This document shows, in pieces, positions 1 through 11,021 of a stretch of 29,856 bases of DNA. Below the pieces are notes generated by a model. It saw only the letters and a program-made list of their open reading frames with translations, did not search any database and was not told where the DNA came from. The position numbers were made by a program, and so were the translations under genes. The stretch is taken from contig KN890908.1 of the NCBI GenBank assembly GCA_000934455.1, positions 1,614 through 31,469 on the forward strand, given 5' to 3'. The stretch's first letter is position 1; each line of letters opens with the position of its first letter. This DNA comes from Apostichopus parvimensis (lineage: Eukaryota; Echinodermata; Holothuroidea; Aspidochirotida; Stichopodidae).

Positions 1-375
1 GTGATGTGACCTTAGTCTTGTGTGTGAGATGGGTGCTGTGGCTGGTGATGGAATTGGATTCAGCAATGCGGTGGCTGCAGACGATGCATCTCGAAGCACA
101 AGAAGGTCCTGTAAGTTACGTGGACGTCTATAGGAAATTATGGGTTTTTCAGGGACGGCCCGTTGGAGTCTATCTGAAGATAGTAGAATGTTGTGGTTTT
201 TAGTAGTGATTTGCTGAACAGGAGGAAGATTTGGGTGGAATGTAACAATCAGAGGGAGCTTATCGCAATCTCTTTCCTTTTGTGATCTTCACTGCCAATG
301 TAGATGATCTGGATAGGGCGCGGACTCTCTGAATGGCTTCATGCACCCTTCTGGCACTATGGCCCTTGGCAATAA
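1..375 (-). pseudogene. Penelope-like retroelement, C-terminal reverse transcriptase fragment
   Basis: Read on the minus strand from about 280 down to 1, an open frame runs off the window edge. It contains LPLIVTFHPNLPP, then a NHNILLSSDRL segment, then RRPRNLQDLLV. The order 'V-T-(Y/F)-x-P-x-L-P', 'ILxSSxRL', 'P-I-(V/I)-(A/S)-(F/Y)-R-R-P-x-N-L-x-D-L-L-V' is what I recall from the end of the RT region of Penelope-like and related GIY-YIG retroelements. Upstream residues (VHEAIQRVRALSR) lie in a different frame and end at TAA near 270, so a frameshift separates them. The element is broken and partial; a GIY-YIG domain, if present, would lie outside the window. Assignment is from memory of the motif; a DIRS- or LINE-type RT is the alternative. 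Confidence 0.5.
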
Positions 376-394
376 TTTTTTTTTTAAAAATAAA

Positions 395-1090
395 TAAAGA
401 TATCTCTAATTAGTTTCCAGATATAATTAAGCAAAGGAACATTTGAGATATCCATAACGGAATTCGAGATATCCAAAATTCTTATTACAGATATCCAAAA
501 TTGAGTTCGAGTTATCTAAACTTGAATTCGATATATTAAGAATTCGAATGAGTGATATCCAAAATTCAGTTTTCCGGTACACGTAACTTTCCTCTTAACT
601 GCATCAACTCGAATATGCAGTTGTGCCAGTACTTTCACTTTCAATGAAATTTTCTGATTTTAAGGAAAATCAACGATTTTAATGTATCTTTCAAAGAACT
701 TGTTGATCTAAGTAAATAACGGATATTAAAGGAAATTCATCATTTAAAATTCTAAAAATGTAACGGAAATTAAAGAAAATCAAGGAAATATTGTTATGGA
801 GAACCGTGGAGAACCACTAGGCTCTTCCTGTTAGCTCTAAAAATCGAATTCTTGATATCTCTAAATTGAAATCTTGATATCTCGAATTCAAATCTTGATA
901 TCTCAAATTCAATTTTGGATATCTTAAATAAAATTGAAGATATCGATATTTCTAGTATCTCAAACTGAATCAAAGGTTTCTGAAATAATTCATGATATTT
1001 CCAATTAAATGCGAGAAATCTGAAATAATTAATGATATCTTCAATTTAATAATAGATATCTGAAATAAATTGTCGATATCTCGAAATAGG
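395..1090. repeat. AT-rich short-period repeat built on GATATC
   Basis: The hexamer GATATC or a one-base variant recurs more than twelve times. The left block (about 400 to 565) has the form GATATCCAAAATT. The right block (about 845 to 1085) has GATATCTCGAATTCAAATCTT and GATATCTCAAATTCAATTT, spaced by about 20 bases. The core is self-complementary, and the left block reads partly as the reverse complement of the right. The intervening 565 to 845 is AT-rich with AAGGAAAATCA-type motifs and little GATATC. It could be a decayed satellite or a non-autonomous element interior; no coding potential seen. Confidence 0.7.
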
Positions 1091-1853
1091 TTGCGTTCCA
1101 TGGTTTTAAGGAAGGTATTACGTCCACATTTCGTGAAGTGAGTATCCTAGTATCCTAAATAATGACGTATTATGAAGTTAACATATAACGCAAAATGTAT
1201 TTTGTGATGATTTCAGAGATGACGTAATAAATCATTCCGCTCAAACACTCATCTCCTCCAACTACTTTAAGCAAACTCATGCATAACCTCCCATGATGAT
1301 TTGTATTTAACTCACCACTCCACCCCTCCCCCACCTCCCCCTGCTCCTCAAGACAAAATCACGGGTCACTATACCACTTCGGTCAGTTCAATGGTATACC
1401 TTTCATAGCGCTATTTTTGTAATGAGTTTCTGATGTCAGATATATTAACAAAACAAGTGACGTTAATTTACCCACAAACCATAAACGACATAGAGATCAG
1501 AAAGCTGTTCAGTTTCCCACCGTACGAGCTATTAGCCAATAATTTACTAAAATTTACGTTCTAAATGTTATGGGTTGTTCTTGCTCTCGATGACTTTGTT
1601 TCATTATCTAGAATTTCACTTGGATGTGTGTAAAATTGTTGTTTCTTTCTTCTTCTTGGCTTTTACCTCTTCAATTATTACTTTTTTGGTCTCTGAGTTA
1701 ACTTAAAGGTATATTGAAAAGGTTTCAGTCCATGTAGATAACATTACACGTGAACACCTTGTCGTTGATTAACTCTAAGTACGCATAAAACTGGTTATGT
1801 TTGAATTAAATTTTAACTGTCCATACTTTCTATGTAACATCTATTTTTTGCAG
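1091..1853. other. Non-coding; upstream of or intronic to gene A
   Basis: No exon could be supported here. A polypyrimidine stretch (C-rich, about 1316 to 1350) and an intron-like 3' end with a T-rich tract and CAG at 1851 to 1853 are present. The first exon seen for gene A begins in phase 1, so a signal-peptide exon and perhaps more Ig exons must lie upstream. I found no signal peptide between 1 and 1850. Confidence 0.5.
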
Positions 1854-2186
1854 TTTATCCACGTCTTTTCCTAACATACAAAGACCGACATATTACTGGA
1901 GAGCTTTATATTAAAGAGAAGGACGAGATTAACATAAAGTGTTGTGCTATTGGCGCAAGACCTTCCTGGCAGCTAGACTGGATGATCGATGGGGAATTCA
2001 TAAATACCTCCGAAACAGAAAATGAAGTTACCAAAAACATCAATGATGATGAAACTTATGATTCGACCACGGAAATAATGATATCAGAGAATAACAAAGC
2101 TGGGAATGTAACTTGCATGAGACGAAATAGCGATAATATTTCTCTTCTGGCAAAATCATATATCTCCATCTACTATTACGTCTACG
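1854..2186 (+). CDS. Gene A exon: Ig-like domain 1
   Basis: Phase 1-1 exon of 333 bases after a T-rich acceptor, ending at donor GTAAGC. It reads through a B-strand Cys (NIKCCAIGARPS), a C-strand Trp (LDWMID) and an F-strand Cys (NVTCMRR), the standard Ig disulfide and core Trp, although the F-strand Tyr is not canonical. Several N-x-S/T sequons suggest extracellular glycosylation. It is the first exon visible; the preceding exon must end in phase 1. Confidence 0.8.
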
Positions 2187-5100
2187 GTAAGCCAATTTGT
2201 CATACCTATATCATGGCAAATAAAATTGGCTCTTTTACTATGGTTATAGGTTGTTGTAAACACAAGTTAAGGAAAATAACTTAACTTAAAATTAAAGATA
2301 ACACCTTATACCTTACAACACGGATTATCAAGTGTCTTAGCCAGACACTTTGCTTTTACGGATATTAATATTTGGTTAAAATGGCAGTCAAAAACAAAAT
2401 AGTACATTTATCTTGCTGATACTGAAGCTGCATGGGAAACGAAAGAAGTAATGTAGCGAATGCAGTTTCCTTATAGAATAAAATACAGAAACAAGTATAT
2501 ACTATTATAATGATTCATTAATTCGAAATACATATGTATTGTCGGTCTCCTCATATGTTAAATATGCAATAGGCTGAAGCATTGCTGTCACGATGTAACT
2601 CATTTGAAACAAAAGTATGTTATTTATCACAATAGATAATGAATGCTTAACTAACTAGTGTATTTCTTTTTAGCAGTTCTACGAAAGCCTAATAACTTAA
2701 TCGAATATGAACTTGTGGGCTCAGTGTGTTTGTTAAGAATGTGAAACTATTGTATGCTAATTGTTGCAATGTATAAGCAATGTATGTGATACTTGTTTTG
2801 TTTTGTCTGTGTTATATAATTTTAAAAGTTAATTCATAGTCATATTCCTCTATCAAGTTGGGTTTAACAAGATTTTTCATCAAAAAGGGGAAAAAAGAAG
2901 AAGAGGACAATAAGGATTGATGATATTATTAGACAATATTTTATTTGACTGCTTTTCACAGAACTACCCATTCTGACTCTTTTTGTGAACGGTGACGTAG
3001 TATCCAGTAAAACAACAGTTGAAATTCCTTACAAAGGTTCTGTCAAGGCAACGTGTGTTGCCATAGGTGCACGACCGTCACCAAACCTTACGTGGGTTAT
3101 CGATAAGGAGGGAGTCCGTAGTAGCCAAATTACTCGGCTGAGCCAGGATACTGTTTCTTGGGATTCCAAAACACAAAGTTTTAACGTTACCTCAACTGTA
3201 CAATTTTCACCTCGTACCAAGAATGGGTTGATCGTATGTCATGCGTTGACCTATTTTAATGACACCGTCGACAAAGTCAGTACCTATGTCGTGAAGGGCC
3301 GAACTATTGCAACAGGTATATGTGTGTTTTATGTTTACGGAAAAACCGTACTTTTTATTTTTTGGCATCCTGTTTAGATGATCTTCGATTTAAACGATCA
3401 TAGCATTTCTCAGATTGTTTGCAAGGTTAATCAAACTACAGTTTCCACTAATTTTGCATTCATTTTTTTGCGTGCGAAAAAGGGTATAAAACAAAAAATA
3501 TCAAACAGTTGAACCGTAGAATAGAATGGAAATATATGTTTCGTATTGTTTTATTATTATATGCATATTCCATGTCAGACTTTTCGAAACAGAGTTAAGC
3601 CACAAGAAAAAAAAAATCGAAAAACAAAAAAGAGCAGCGCCTTTAAACTTAAATTATTTTAATGAAATTGTATTCATCTCGATTATATTTGTACTTACAT
3701 TTGTTTATGTAACAGACAACAGGTCAAACGTCGACATTAAAAGTGCTGGAATTACTGAACAAACAGTTCCAGTTATCTTGGTACCAATAACAGTCACTTG
3801 TACAGCGATAATTATCATGTGTATCTTATGGGCTGCAAAGCATGGTGAGTGTTTTTATTATTCTTTGATTTTTTCTAAACGTTTCAATGATAATATAATT
3901 AACATAATAAAGTAAAACGTTGGTTTTTCTTACATCATGTTTTAAGTCCTGATCTTTCTAAAATTTAAATTTATAAGGCTACACAAATTTACACAACTAC
4001 ACCGTAGCTCTTTACTTACTTAATGCTCTTATAAGTATATTTTCAATACCTTTTAAAGTAGAACAATTTTTCACTTATTATTGGCGTTTCAATTTCAGCA
4101 CATTGTTGGCATCCTGAAATGTAAGTAACCTTGCTATAATATATTGAGGCTACTTTGTTCCCGAAAGAATAAACACATTCAATACTTTCATAGATGTGCA
4201 TGTGAAAATGAGTTTGGTCTTCTCTCCCCCAAATTGAAGACACCCATATATAGATATTACACATTCACTGATTTAAAGATATATTACAATAAATAGAAGT
4301 ATTTTGAATCCATTTGTAATTTACGATTTTTTTAATCTGAATGTTCTTAATAATTCTACTCTATATATTTAGGTATTTCAAGATAAGTGTAAATATGTCA
4401 AAAACATCCGTTATAAGCTGGAGATACCTGAAAATTAATACACGTGTCTTAAATTAACTGAACTTAAAGAAAATTCCTCATTTAAAAATGAAAACAGACT
4501 ATATTGCTTAAAGTACGACTCAACATAAACTAGGGTAATGGCTTGCTCAATACTTCCTTTACTGAATATGATGATATTACCTAAAACCTTATTATGTTTA
4601 GAAGTAAAAACAATTGAAGCGAAACATCAAAGTTAACAGACTTCTGATTCATTATTTTTCCAAAGACCACAGGACACACTGCCCTGCGAAATGTCAGAGG
4701 AATCTCTCAGTGAGCAACCTGTGCTGACATCAGTGAGTAAGTGTACAGTATAGTTCCTACCGATTTTACAAAGCACTAAAACTTCAGATATATTCTTATG
4801 TATGAGAGCGTTATGGCCAATTGGCTAAGGCGTCGAGCTCATAATCCAAGGATTACTGGTTCGATTCTTGCCTAGTTCATTACGTTGTATGCTTTATCTC
4901 AATTACCTCTCTCCACCTAGGGGTTAAATGGGTACTTGTGAGGAAACTTGTCATTGGGTGCAGTATATACATTCAGCCATCTAGAGGGATTGTCTCTGGG
5001 ACAGGTTATCATTGACCAGGGGTAATGTAATGTCTGTAAAGCGCTTTGAAACCTATCGCTGGGATATATCGCTGGTATATATACATCGAACATTATTATT

Positions 5101-8100
5101 ATTATTATATAAAAACAAAGGTGATCAAGTTCATTGCAATGTCTCTATTTCATATATAATTAACTTTATTCATCATTGTTGACATGAAATACGAATAGTC
5201 TCCATGTGGACTGAGTGACATTAACTGTAATGGGTTTGGGGTTAGAACACTTTATCACTTTATTAACCCACGTAGTGCCACACGTCTGCAAAGAGAAAAT
5301 AAAGAATCGTTTCTTATGAATCAATACTTGCAGAAACTAGCAACATACGTCCGACTTCACAAAGGTAAGCTACCTCAATTTTCATCATTCTACTGTTCTC
5401 TTTGGTATGCTCTTCACACGTGACAATGTTGCATGGTACCGGACTTAATGTAGGCTGTTGAGAAATTGTTTTCCAATTTATTTGTTACAGCGCCAATGGA
5501 GCGGCGACTAATTGTCTTCATGACCGATAAAGGAATAGATTGTTAAAAACTTAAATATTTGCATAATTTTCACCACCGGGTAGTTTTGTAAGCTAAGAAA
5601 CTTCCTGTTGCAGCTATGGCATTTAAAGTTTTGATAAAACACATCTTACACCTTTCTTTAAATTCCAGCTTCAGTGTAGAACTACCGCAGCTTCCGCATT
5701 TTAACAGCAATGAGTCACGACGGGTTACAAAACATGAAGCAGAACATGGTAAAACACTTGCAATGTTCATTTACTGTTCGTTTCAAGTGAGGATCATTTC
5801 AACCCGTGTAATAACTTACTAAGATAAGCATTGGTCATAAATTTGCTATGCTGAAACCATTTAATGTTCAAGTTCTACTTAATAACAAATGGACGTTGTT
5901 AAATATTTAAGGAAGTGAACAAGTGCTTTTTCAAATTATGAGCTCGGACTGACACTGTTAAATTGTCTACTTACTTCCCCCCCCCCCCCCATGTACACCT
6001 TTGATGGTATGAATTTTAATGTTCTTTAAGTAAATACAGCTTGGTTTTTTACTACATATGAAACTTTCACTGTAATATAAAGTTTTAATCATTGATTTCC
6101 TTAACAAAATTAAACTATTAACTTACTTATGATCAACAACTTTGATGATCCTTTCAAACTGAACAGTAATGATTTTCAATGGTCGTATAACATGTTGCTC
6201 ATACCAATAGCCACAGTTCCTCATTATCGTGATTGCTCGTCCCTGTGGTTCATTCCTTAACCTTTAGAAATACTTGTTATGCAGAAAGTTGGCTCATCAT
6301 CTTGGGACATTAAATATTCAAGATAGACTTTATTATTATTGCTTTTTCTTCATTGATTGTTTTTTCTAGGGATTTATTCAATGATTGATGAGAGTTTTCC
6401 GGAATTCCGAGTATATCGTGAGGAAGACCTATGCAAAGTCGTTACTCTAAATATTGGTAAATCGTACACCAGATGGATGGGTATGATGAAAGAATCGCTA
6501 GACACTAAATGTGTTATTATAACCACCGCTTCAGGTAACAAAATGTTAAATCTGACACAATATTTAATTTGACTATATTTATTACTCTCAGTGTAAACAA
6601 ATGTTTTTACTTGTCATGGAGGAGTAAATTATAGATTTTCGATAATCTACCCTTTCTATATATAAACAGTTTCCTTATCTTCGTAGATTTGATATTGTAC
6701 GTAGTCCACTACTGAACGTTAAAATATTATCATAAATCTCTTCACCCAGGTGTATAAATGGGGACTTGCGAGGTGACTTGTAAATATAGTTGCGTGCGCC
6801 GGTTTGTGGCTGCACCCTATGGGAAGTCCCCCAGGGGACACGTGGCTGTGGTGCACTGTTGTGCCCTAGGGGAGATTGTTTGAAATGTGCACACTTTGGT
6901 GTGTAGGTGTGGCAAGTTACCAATGACCAGGGTTAATTGTAAAGCGCATAGAACTTGTGGATTATGCGCTATATAAATAACGGCGTAATAATAATATCAA
7001 TAATAATAATAATAAATGCAATATTCGAGAAAAGGAACAATGGCGTTTGAGTTTGTTATCTGGCACTCTCGTGAAAGACTATCAATTTATTTGGCCAGGG
7101 AGTGTTTAAAAAGTTGTCCTTTGTTACATAAATATGATGTCAAGACTCAACGTAGTCATGCAAGGCGAAGTATAGACGACGGTAAAATAGCTTATGGAGA
7201 AACATGAAACTATTTCGGTAAATTAACAATGCATTGTTTTTCGTTTGAAAACAATTCCACAAGACATGACAAAAATAAGTCATGTGATATAGAGTATCAA
7301 ATAAAATAGATGTTTACTATTAAAGTGAAATGATATCACTGTCGATTGTGACTTTGTTAACAATAACGTATACTATTTATTTTAATATCGAATAACGGTC
7401 CAGATGCAGCGATGGCTACCAATGATGTTCACTGGGATTTGTTCGCCAAACGTGCTCTAGAATTACCGATGTCGGACTATATTACAAAACTGGAAGGCAT
7501 TTGTATATCCTCAGGTATTTTGTGACTTTATATTTAACTTTCATGAATATTAATATTATATCCATGAACATAAATATATCTGCATAATTATTTGTATAAA
7601 TCTATGAATACAAATAAATATTCATGATGATAAGTATTTATTTATGAATATATATATATAAATATTCATGAAGATAAATATATATTCATGAACATAAATA
7701 TATATTCATGAAGATGAATAAATATTCATGAATATAAATAAATATTCATGAAGATAAATCAATCAGATGCTTCAGCAGATTAAGTCGTTGGTCACCTATA
7801 CTGTGAGATTCACTACATTGCTTCAACGCATTTTGTATGTAGTTTAAATGTAGATGCATATCACACCAAAATATATGTTGTGAACTTCCTTCGTTTAGGC
7901 CTAAAGCTTAACTAGATTAAAAAAAAAATAATGTTACATGCTAAGCAAAGGAAAATATATAACATATTAACATATTCGTTTCGTTTCGGCCTAAAGCTTA
8001 GCATATTAAACAATAATGTACCGTAACATACTAAGCAAAAAGGAAAGTGAAAACTGTCACCGAGCTATATAGACGACGCTCAATGAAGCTGAACACGTAG

Positions 8101-11021
8101 GCTACTAGAGCACATGCGACACCACTCTGAACTAGGAGTGGAATGAACCATGTAACTCATATGACGCAGGTATTTCAGAATGGTAGATTCAGGAGTGACC
8201 CAGCATTAGGTCAGTGTTGAAGCAGTGCCTAAAACTTTACCAATTTCAGTACAATAGGACGACGAAGGCATGTAAATATGTTACGTACATATGCAAAGAA
8301 GGGAGGCGGTTATAGAAGGTCACACCCTAAACACAAACACCATTGGGCGAGGTCATCGGTGACCTTTGCCCGACCTAGACCCAACGGAAATTCGCCTTTC
8401 AACCACGCTTAGGAAAACAATCACATCAGCAACGATGACAAATACCATAATAACATTCATGTAACAGCAAATGCAAGTTCAAGTGAACGAACTGCTCTTT
8501 TAGAGGACATCGTTGTATATGTGTACCTGTTCAATTTCCAAACAATTCCTATCTACATGATCATGTACTTGCCGATGACGTTGTTAAAGTCGTTATTATT
8601 TTTCGCATAAATATCTTACATTAACTCTCTTCTTTTACAACGTGTTTTCCTTTTTTTTCAAGGTCAACTCCACCTTTTACATGAAAACCTTGCGTGTGGT
8701 ACACTTGCAGCTCATATGACAGCCAGAAAAACAGAAGGCAGTGTCTTGAATATGATTGAAGGCATAAGATTAAGAGATGTCATCACCTATATTCTGGGAA
8801 TTTTAGATGGACTAGAGCTAATCCACTCTTACGGGGTAAAGTTCGTTCCGGTTCTATTTTGTATGAATAACGTGACATCTAAATTAAGAAATCTAACTTT
8901 ATTTAAAGGTCAAACAAAATACCTTGAAGTTCTACAATCACTTACAAATCTCTCTTTTTTTTCGCAATTTACTTTTATTTTCTTTTGCCAGTTTGTTCAT
9001 CCTGGATTGGAAAGCAGGAAAGTATTATTTACGAAGCAAGGCGTTTGCAAACTCTATGACTTCTGCCTTTCTATGGATGCTACGAAAGCAATCCTTGTCA
9101 AGAAATCACAGGTTTGTCTTCAATCACTCAATGATGATATTTTGTTTGAATTAATTTCAAACACAGTAGCTCTTAATGAACCTCATATTCTTCTAGTAAT
9201 AACATTACAATGCGAAGCCAGACTGTAAATTTCATATAGAGTTAACAGTCATAATTTTCAAAAAGTTTGAGTTTTCTGTTTGGTTCATTTAGGTTTCATT
9301 TCGGCCACAAGTGTATCCACCCGAATCGATACTCCGTAATGAATACACGCAGGAAAGCGACATCTGGTCATTTGCAGTGATGACATGGGAACTCATGTCT
9401 GGGGGTAAGAGAAACACCTGAGTAGTTAAGCGGATGCATTCACCTTAGCATAAACAAAATCATTAAGATGCGGTAGTTGCAGCCCATTGTTGTGCTAACT
9501 TTAACCATTGGACGTGAACCTTCTAACACCATTTACTTAATAAACTAAAATTCTCACCGAAGTGAATTTCTGTCTGTAACAGACTAAAAAAGACTAATGA
9601 TATGGTAGAAAAACGATATGAAAAGCTTTCGAACTTTTCCGTAGTGCACAAGCACATGTTTCACACCCTCGGCTCCCGATAGAGATCGAGAGCTATGACT
9701 TCTTTCCCTTATTCCTGTTATAGAGATTACCATCTCTACACACAATCTAAGAATGTAAACAGTTTCACTGTAAGCCCATCTTGACCGAGTGATCTAAGAG
9801 TTCGTTGGGATGAAGGTCAACGCTTTGCCTTTATCAGTTATATGATCCCCACGGAGAAAACATGTTTAAGTTTAATCTATATAGCTTGGGTAAGTTTGGA
9901 ACTCAGGGTTGTATGCCATCTACACTAACATGCAACACAGCCGTTCAATGGCAGATATTGCTTAATGGATTATTCTGACCGTCATTGACCATTTGATTAG
10001 TGTTGTTCATTAATAGGTTAACGCGTTAGGTGATTTATGTCGTTTTAACTGGATCAAAACTCAAATAGTGCAAACCTGTGTCAAAAGTTCAATATCATGA
10101 CCTCCCGAATAGCTGTTTTATTCAGTGAAGCCTTCTTGTTTAACGTGGGTTGAATTATTGTATTATCCAAACTTAGTTTCAGCAATACAAACGAAAACAT
10201 CAATGTCTTTATTGCATGGAAACTTCCTCAATAAATTCTTTTCAACAATTCACTGCTAGAACCATCATTAGCATTCATTTCAGTCCCTTTCAGGAAAGAG
10301 AAAATTGCCGTTGGTTTTATAAACCATATTTCGTGTAATTAGTTCAGTGTACTTTCTGTTATTGAATGACACCAACGTGCAACATTAAAACTAACTTTCT
10401 ATTCAATTGTGAGTCTCGTTTAAATCGTAACCTTGTATTCAAAGATTCAACAGTGCTTCCAACAGCTGGATACAGCAATGACGCTCAGCTTGATACAGTA
10501 ACGGAACTTTCCTGGCCACACACTTATAACCAATACAGGTAAATGACTTTCAATGAACAATTTATTGTGCTCTAAGTTGTGAGCAATTTACATAAATTAA
10601 AGTTTACTTGGAATTCTTACTGTGGAACGTCTGAAGTATAGGGTAGACAATATCAGCAGGATATGACAAAGGCCCCCACCCCCCCCCCCAACAAAACCTT
10701 TCCCATTTCTCATCTCCCACCCCAACTTCCTCAAAAATAACCCCTCGGATACACCAAAAACACAAAATATGTTATACAATCTAAACCTTAAGCAAGTATT
10801 CGTAGGAAAGAACCCGCGTTAGATACCATTCGAAAAGTAAATACTTATAAGTAATTTTAGAACACAATTGTATTTGTTTTCCGAGCAGAAATGATTTACT
10901 CTTTGAATGTTGGAGAAAGTGTCCGTCACTTCGCCCAGGAAGTACAGCTTTGAAGAAATCTTTCAAGAAGGTACAGAGAAATTTCTCATTTTTTCATTTA
11001 CCACAGTTTACCAGCAGATGA
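1854..11021 (+). CDS. Gene A: Ig-domain transmembrane receptor with tyrosine-kinase-like pseudokinase (5' partial)
   Basis: Joining exons 1854-2186, 2962-3315, 3716-3844, 4099-4120, 4666-4736, 5334-5364, 5669-5748, 6370-6534, 7404-7514, 8663-8835, 8992-9111, 9293-9404, 10445-10538 and 10889-11021 gives one uninterrupted frame of 641 residues ending in TGA. All introns are GT-AG and every phase matches. Order, counted from the first full codon: two Ig-like domains (1 to about 225), a transmembrane helix (about 244 to 268), a polar juxtamembrane tail, and a kinase-like domain (about 350 to 641). The kinase fold is recognisable (HPGLESRKVLF, YDFC, PPES, DIWSFAVMTWEL, CWRKCPSLRPG). The catalytic Lys, HRD Asp, catalytic-loop Asn and DFG Gly are replaced, so phosphotransfer is unlikely. 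It is probably a membrane sensor or scaffold. The final exon could instead splice out at 10971 (weak GTACAG). The N terminus is missing from the window. Confidence 0.85.
2962..3315 (+). CDS. Gene A exon: Ig-like domain 2
   Basis: Phase 1-1 exon of 354 bases between TTTTCACAG and GTATAT. It shows the B-strand Cys (KATCVAIGARPS), C-strand Trp (NLTWVID) and F-strand Cys (GLIVCHALTY). It resembles domain 1 closely around Cys-x-A-I-G-A-R-P-S, so the two Ig exons probably arose by tandem exon duplication. Sequons NLT, NVT and NDT are present. Confidence 0.85.
3716..3844 (+). CDS. Gene A exon: transmembrane segment
   Basis: Phase 1-1 exon of 129 bases. A short polar stalk is followed by about 24 hydrophobic residues (VPVILVPITVTC and TAIIIMCILWAA), then K-H. 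The hydrophobic length fits one membrane pass, with Ig domains outside and the kinase-like domain inside. The symmetric phases make it shuffle-compatible with the Ig exons. Confidence 0.85.
4099..5748 (+). CDS. Gene A juxtamembrane exons (22, 71, 31 and 80 nt)
   Basis: Four very short exons (4099-4120, 4666-4736, 5334-5364, 5669-5748) encode the segment between membrane and kinase-like domain: HCWHPE, then a Ser/Glu-rich stretch with CEMSEESLSEQPV, then TSNIRPTSQ, then FSVELPQLPHFNSNES and a basic-acidic end. Phases run 1-2, 2-1, 1-2, 2-1; only this combination is open in all four, which is strong support despite the short lengths. The 22-base exon qualifies as a microexon. No domain recognised; probably disordered and open to phosphorylation. 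Confidence 0.7.
4805..5110 (+). mobile_element. tRNA-derived SINE, copy 1 (intronic)
   Basis: The head has a pol III A-box-like TGGCCAATTGG (4814 to 4824) and B-box-like GGTTCGATTCT (4858 to 4868) at tRNA spacing. A body follows, shared with the copy at 21908, including CATTACGTTGT, CTCTCCACCTAGGG and GGGATTGTCTC, then TGTAAAGCGCTTTG and a tail of ATT repeats. It lies in the intron between the 71-nt and 31-nt exons of gene A, in sense. Confidence 0.8.
5977..5990. repeat. Poly-C run
   Basis: Fourteen consecutive C residues in the intron 5749 to 6369 of gene A. The rest of that intron holds no exon I can support. Confidence 0.9.
6370..7514 (+). CDS. Gene A exons: degenerate kinase N-lobe
   Basis: Exons 6370-6534 and 7404-7514 (both phase 1-1). 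The first carries FRVYREEDL, then a glycine-loop equivalent (LNIGKSYTRWMG) with only scattered glycines, then CVIITTA where active kinases have V-A-V-K, so the ATP-anchoring Lys is absent. The second gives the alphaC and beta4 region with WDLFAKRALELP and KLEGICIS, the latter matching the usual L-x-G-V-C. The fold is clear but the nucleotide-binding residues are not kept. Confidence 0.8.
6740..7015 (+). mobile_element. SINE-related element, copy 3 (diverged, no tRNA head seen)
   Basis: It shares ACCAGGGTTAAT, a TGTAAAGCGC...GCGCTATATAAATA tail (6938 to 6979) and a terminal AAT-repeat run with the SINEs at 4805 and 21908. The middle (AAGTCCCCCAGGGG and following) is different, so it is probably another subfamily or a chimera. 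It sits in the intron 6535 to 7403 of gene A. Confidence 0.6.
7661..7760. repeat. 20-bp minisatellite (five units)
   Basis: Five units of exactly 20 bases, type AATATTCATGAAGATAAATA, start at 7661, 7681, 7701, 7721 and 7741 with one to three changes each. Looser ATTCATGA-rich copies extend left to about 7540. It lies in the intron 7515 to 8662 of gene A. There are no unique spacers, so it is not CRISPR-like. Confidence 0.9.
7891..8050. repeat. Two direct repeats offset by 90 bp
   Basis: TCGTTTAGGCCTAAAGCTTA at 7891 recurs as TCGTTTCGGCCTAAAGCTTA at 7981. Similarity continues through ATTAAA, TAATGT and CTAAGCAAA in both. It is a local tandem duplication inside the same intron. The remaining intron to 8662 contains nothing I can name. 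Confidence 0.75.
8663..9404 (+). CDS. Gene A exons: pseudokinase C-lobe core
   Basis: Exons 8663-8835 (phase 1-0), 8992-9111 (0-0) and 9293-9404 (0-1). They encode the hinge and alphaD-alphaE region (QLHLLHENLACGTL, ILDGLELIHSYG), the catalytic-loop equivalent VHPGLESRKVLF (HRD replaced by HPG, Asn replaced by Lys), YDFC in place of DFG, VYPPES in place of APE, and SDIWSFAVMTWELMSG, which is the kinase F-helix region. The DFG Asp survives while its Gly is Cys. Confidence 0.85.
9405..10444 (+). other. Long intron of gene A
   Basis: GTAAGA to AAAG, 1040 bases. No open exon or recognisable repeat seen. Confidence 0.5.
10445..11021 (+). CDS. Gene A terminal exons: kinase-like C-lobe end
   Basis: Exon 10445-10538 (phase 1-2) carries the G-helix region (ELSWPHTYNQYR). 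Exon 10889-11021 starts in phase 2 and reads NDLLFECWRKCPSLRPG, matching the RTK subdomain XI pattern C-W-x-x-x-P-x-x-R-P, then a short tail to TGA at 11019-11021. Between the two exons, 10674 to 10690 is a C-rich run. Confidence 0.75.

Noticed and set aside
6..203. Plus-strand open frame at the window start
   Set aside because: It is antisense to a recognisable RT-like frame on the minus strand and shows no domain.
3029..3220. Minus-strand open frame
   Set aside because: Shadow of the second Ig exon of gene A.
4811..4885. Possible tRNA gene
   Set aside because: A- and B-box-like motifs are present, but the sequence continues into a repeat body shared with the copy at 21908 and ends in ATT repeats, so it is a SINE head.
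7661..7760. CRISPR-like array
   Set aside because: Repeats are contiguous with no unique spacers, in a eukaryotic intron.
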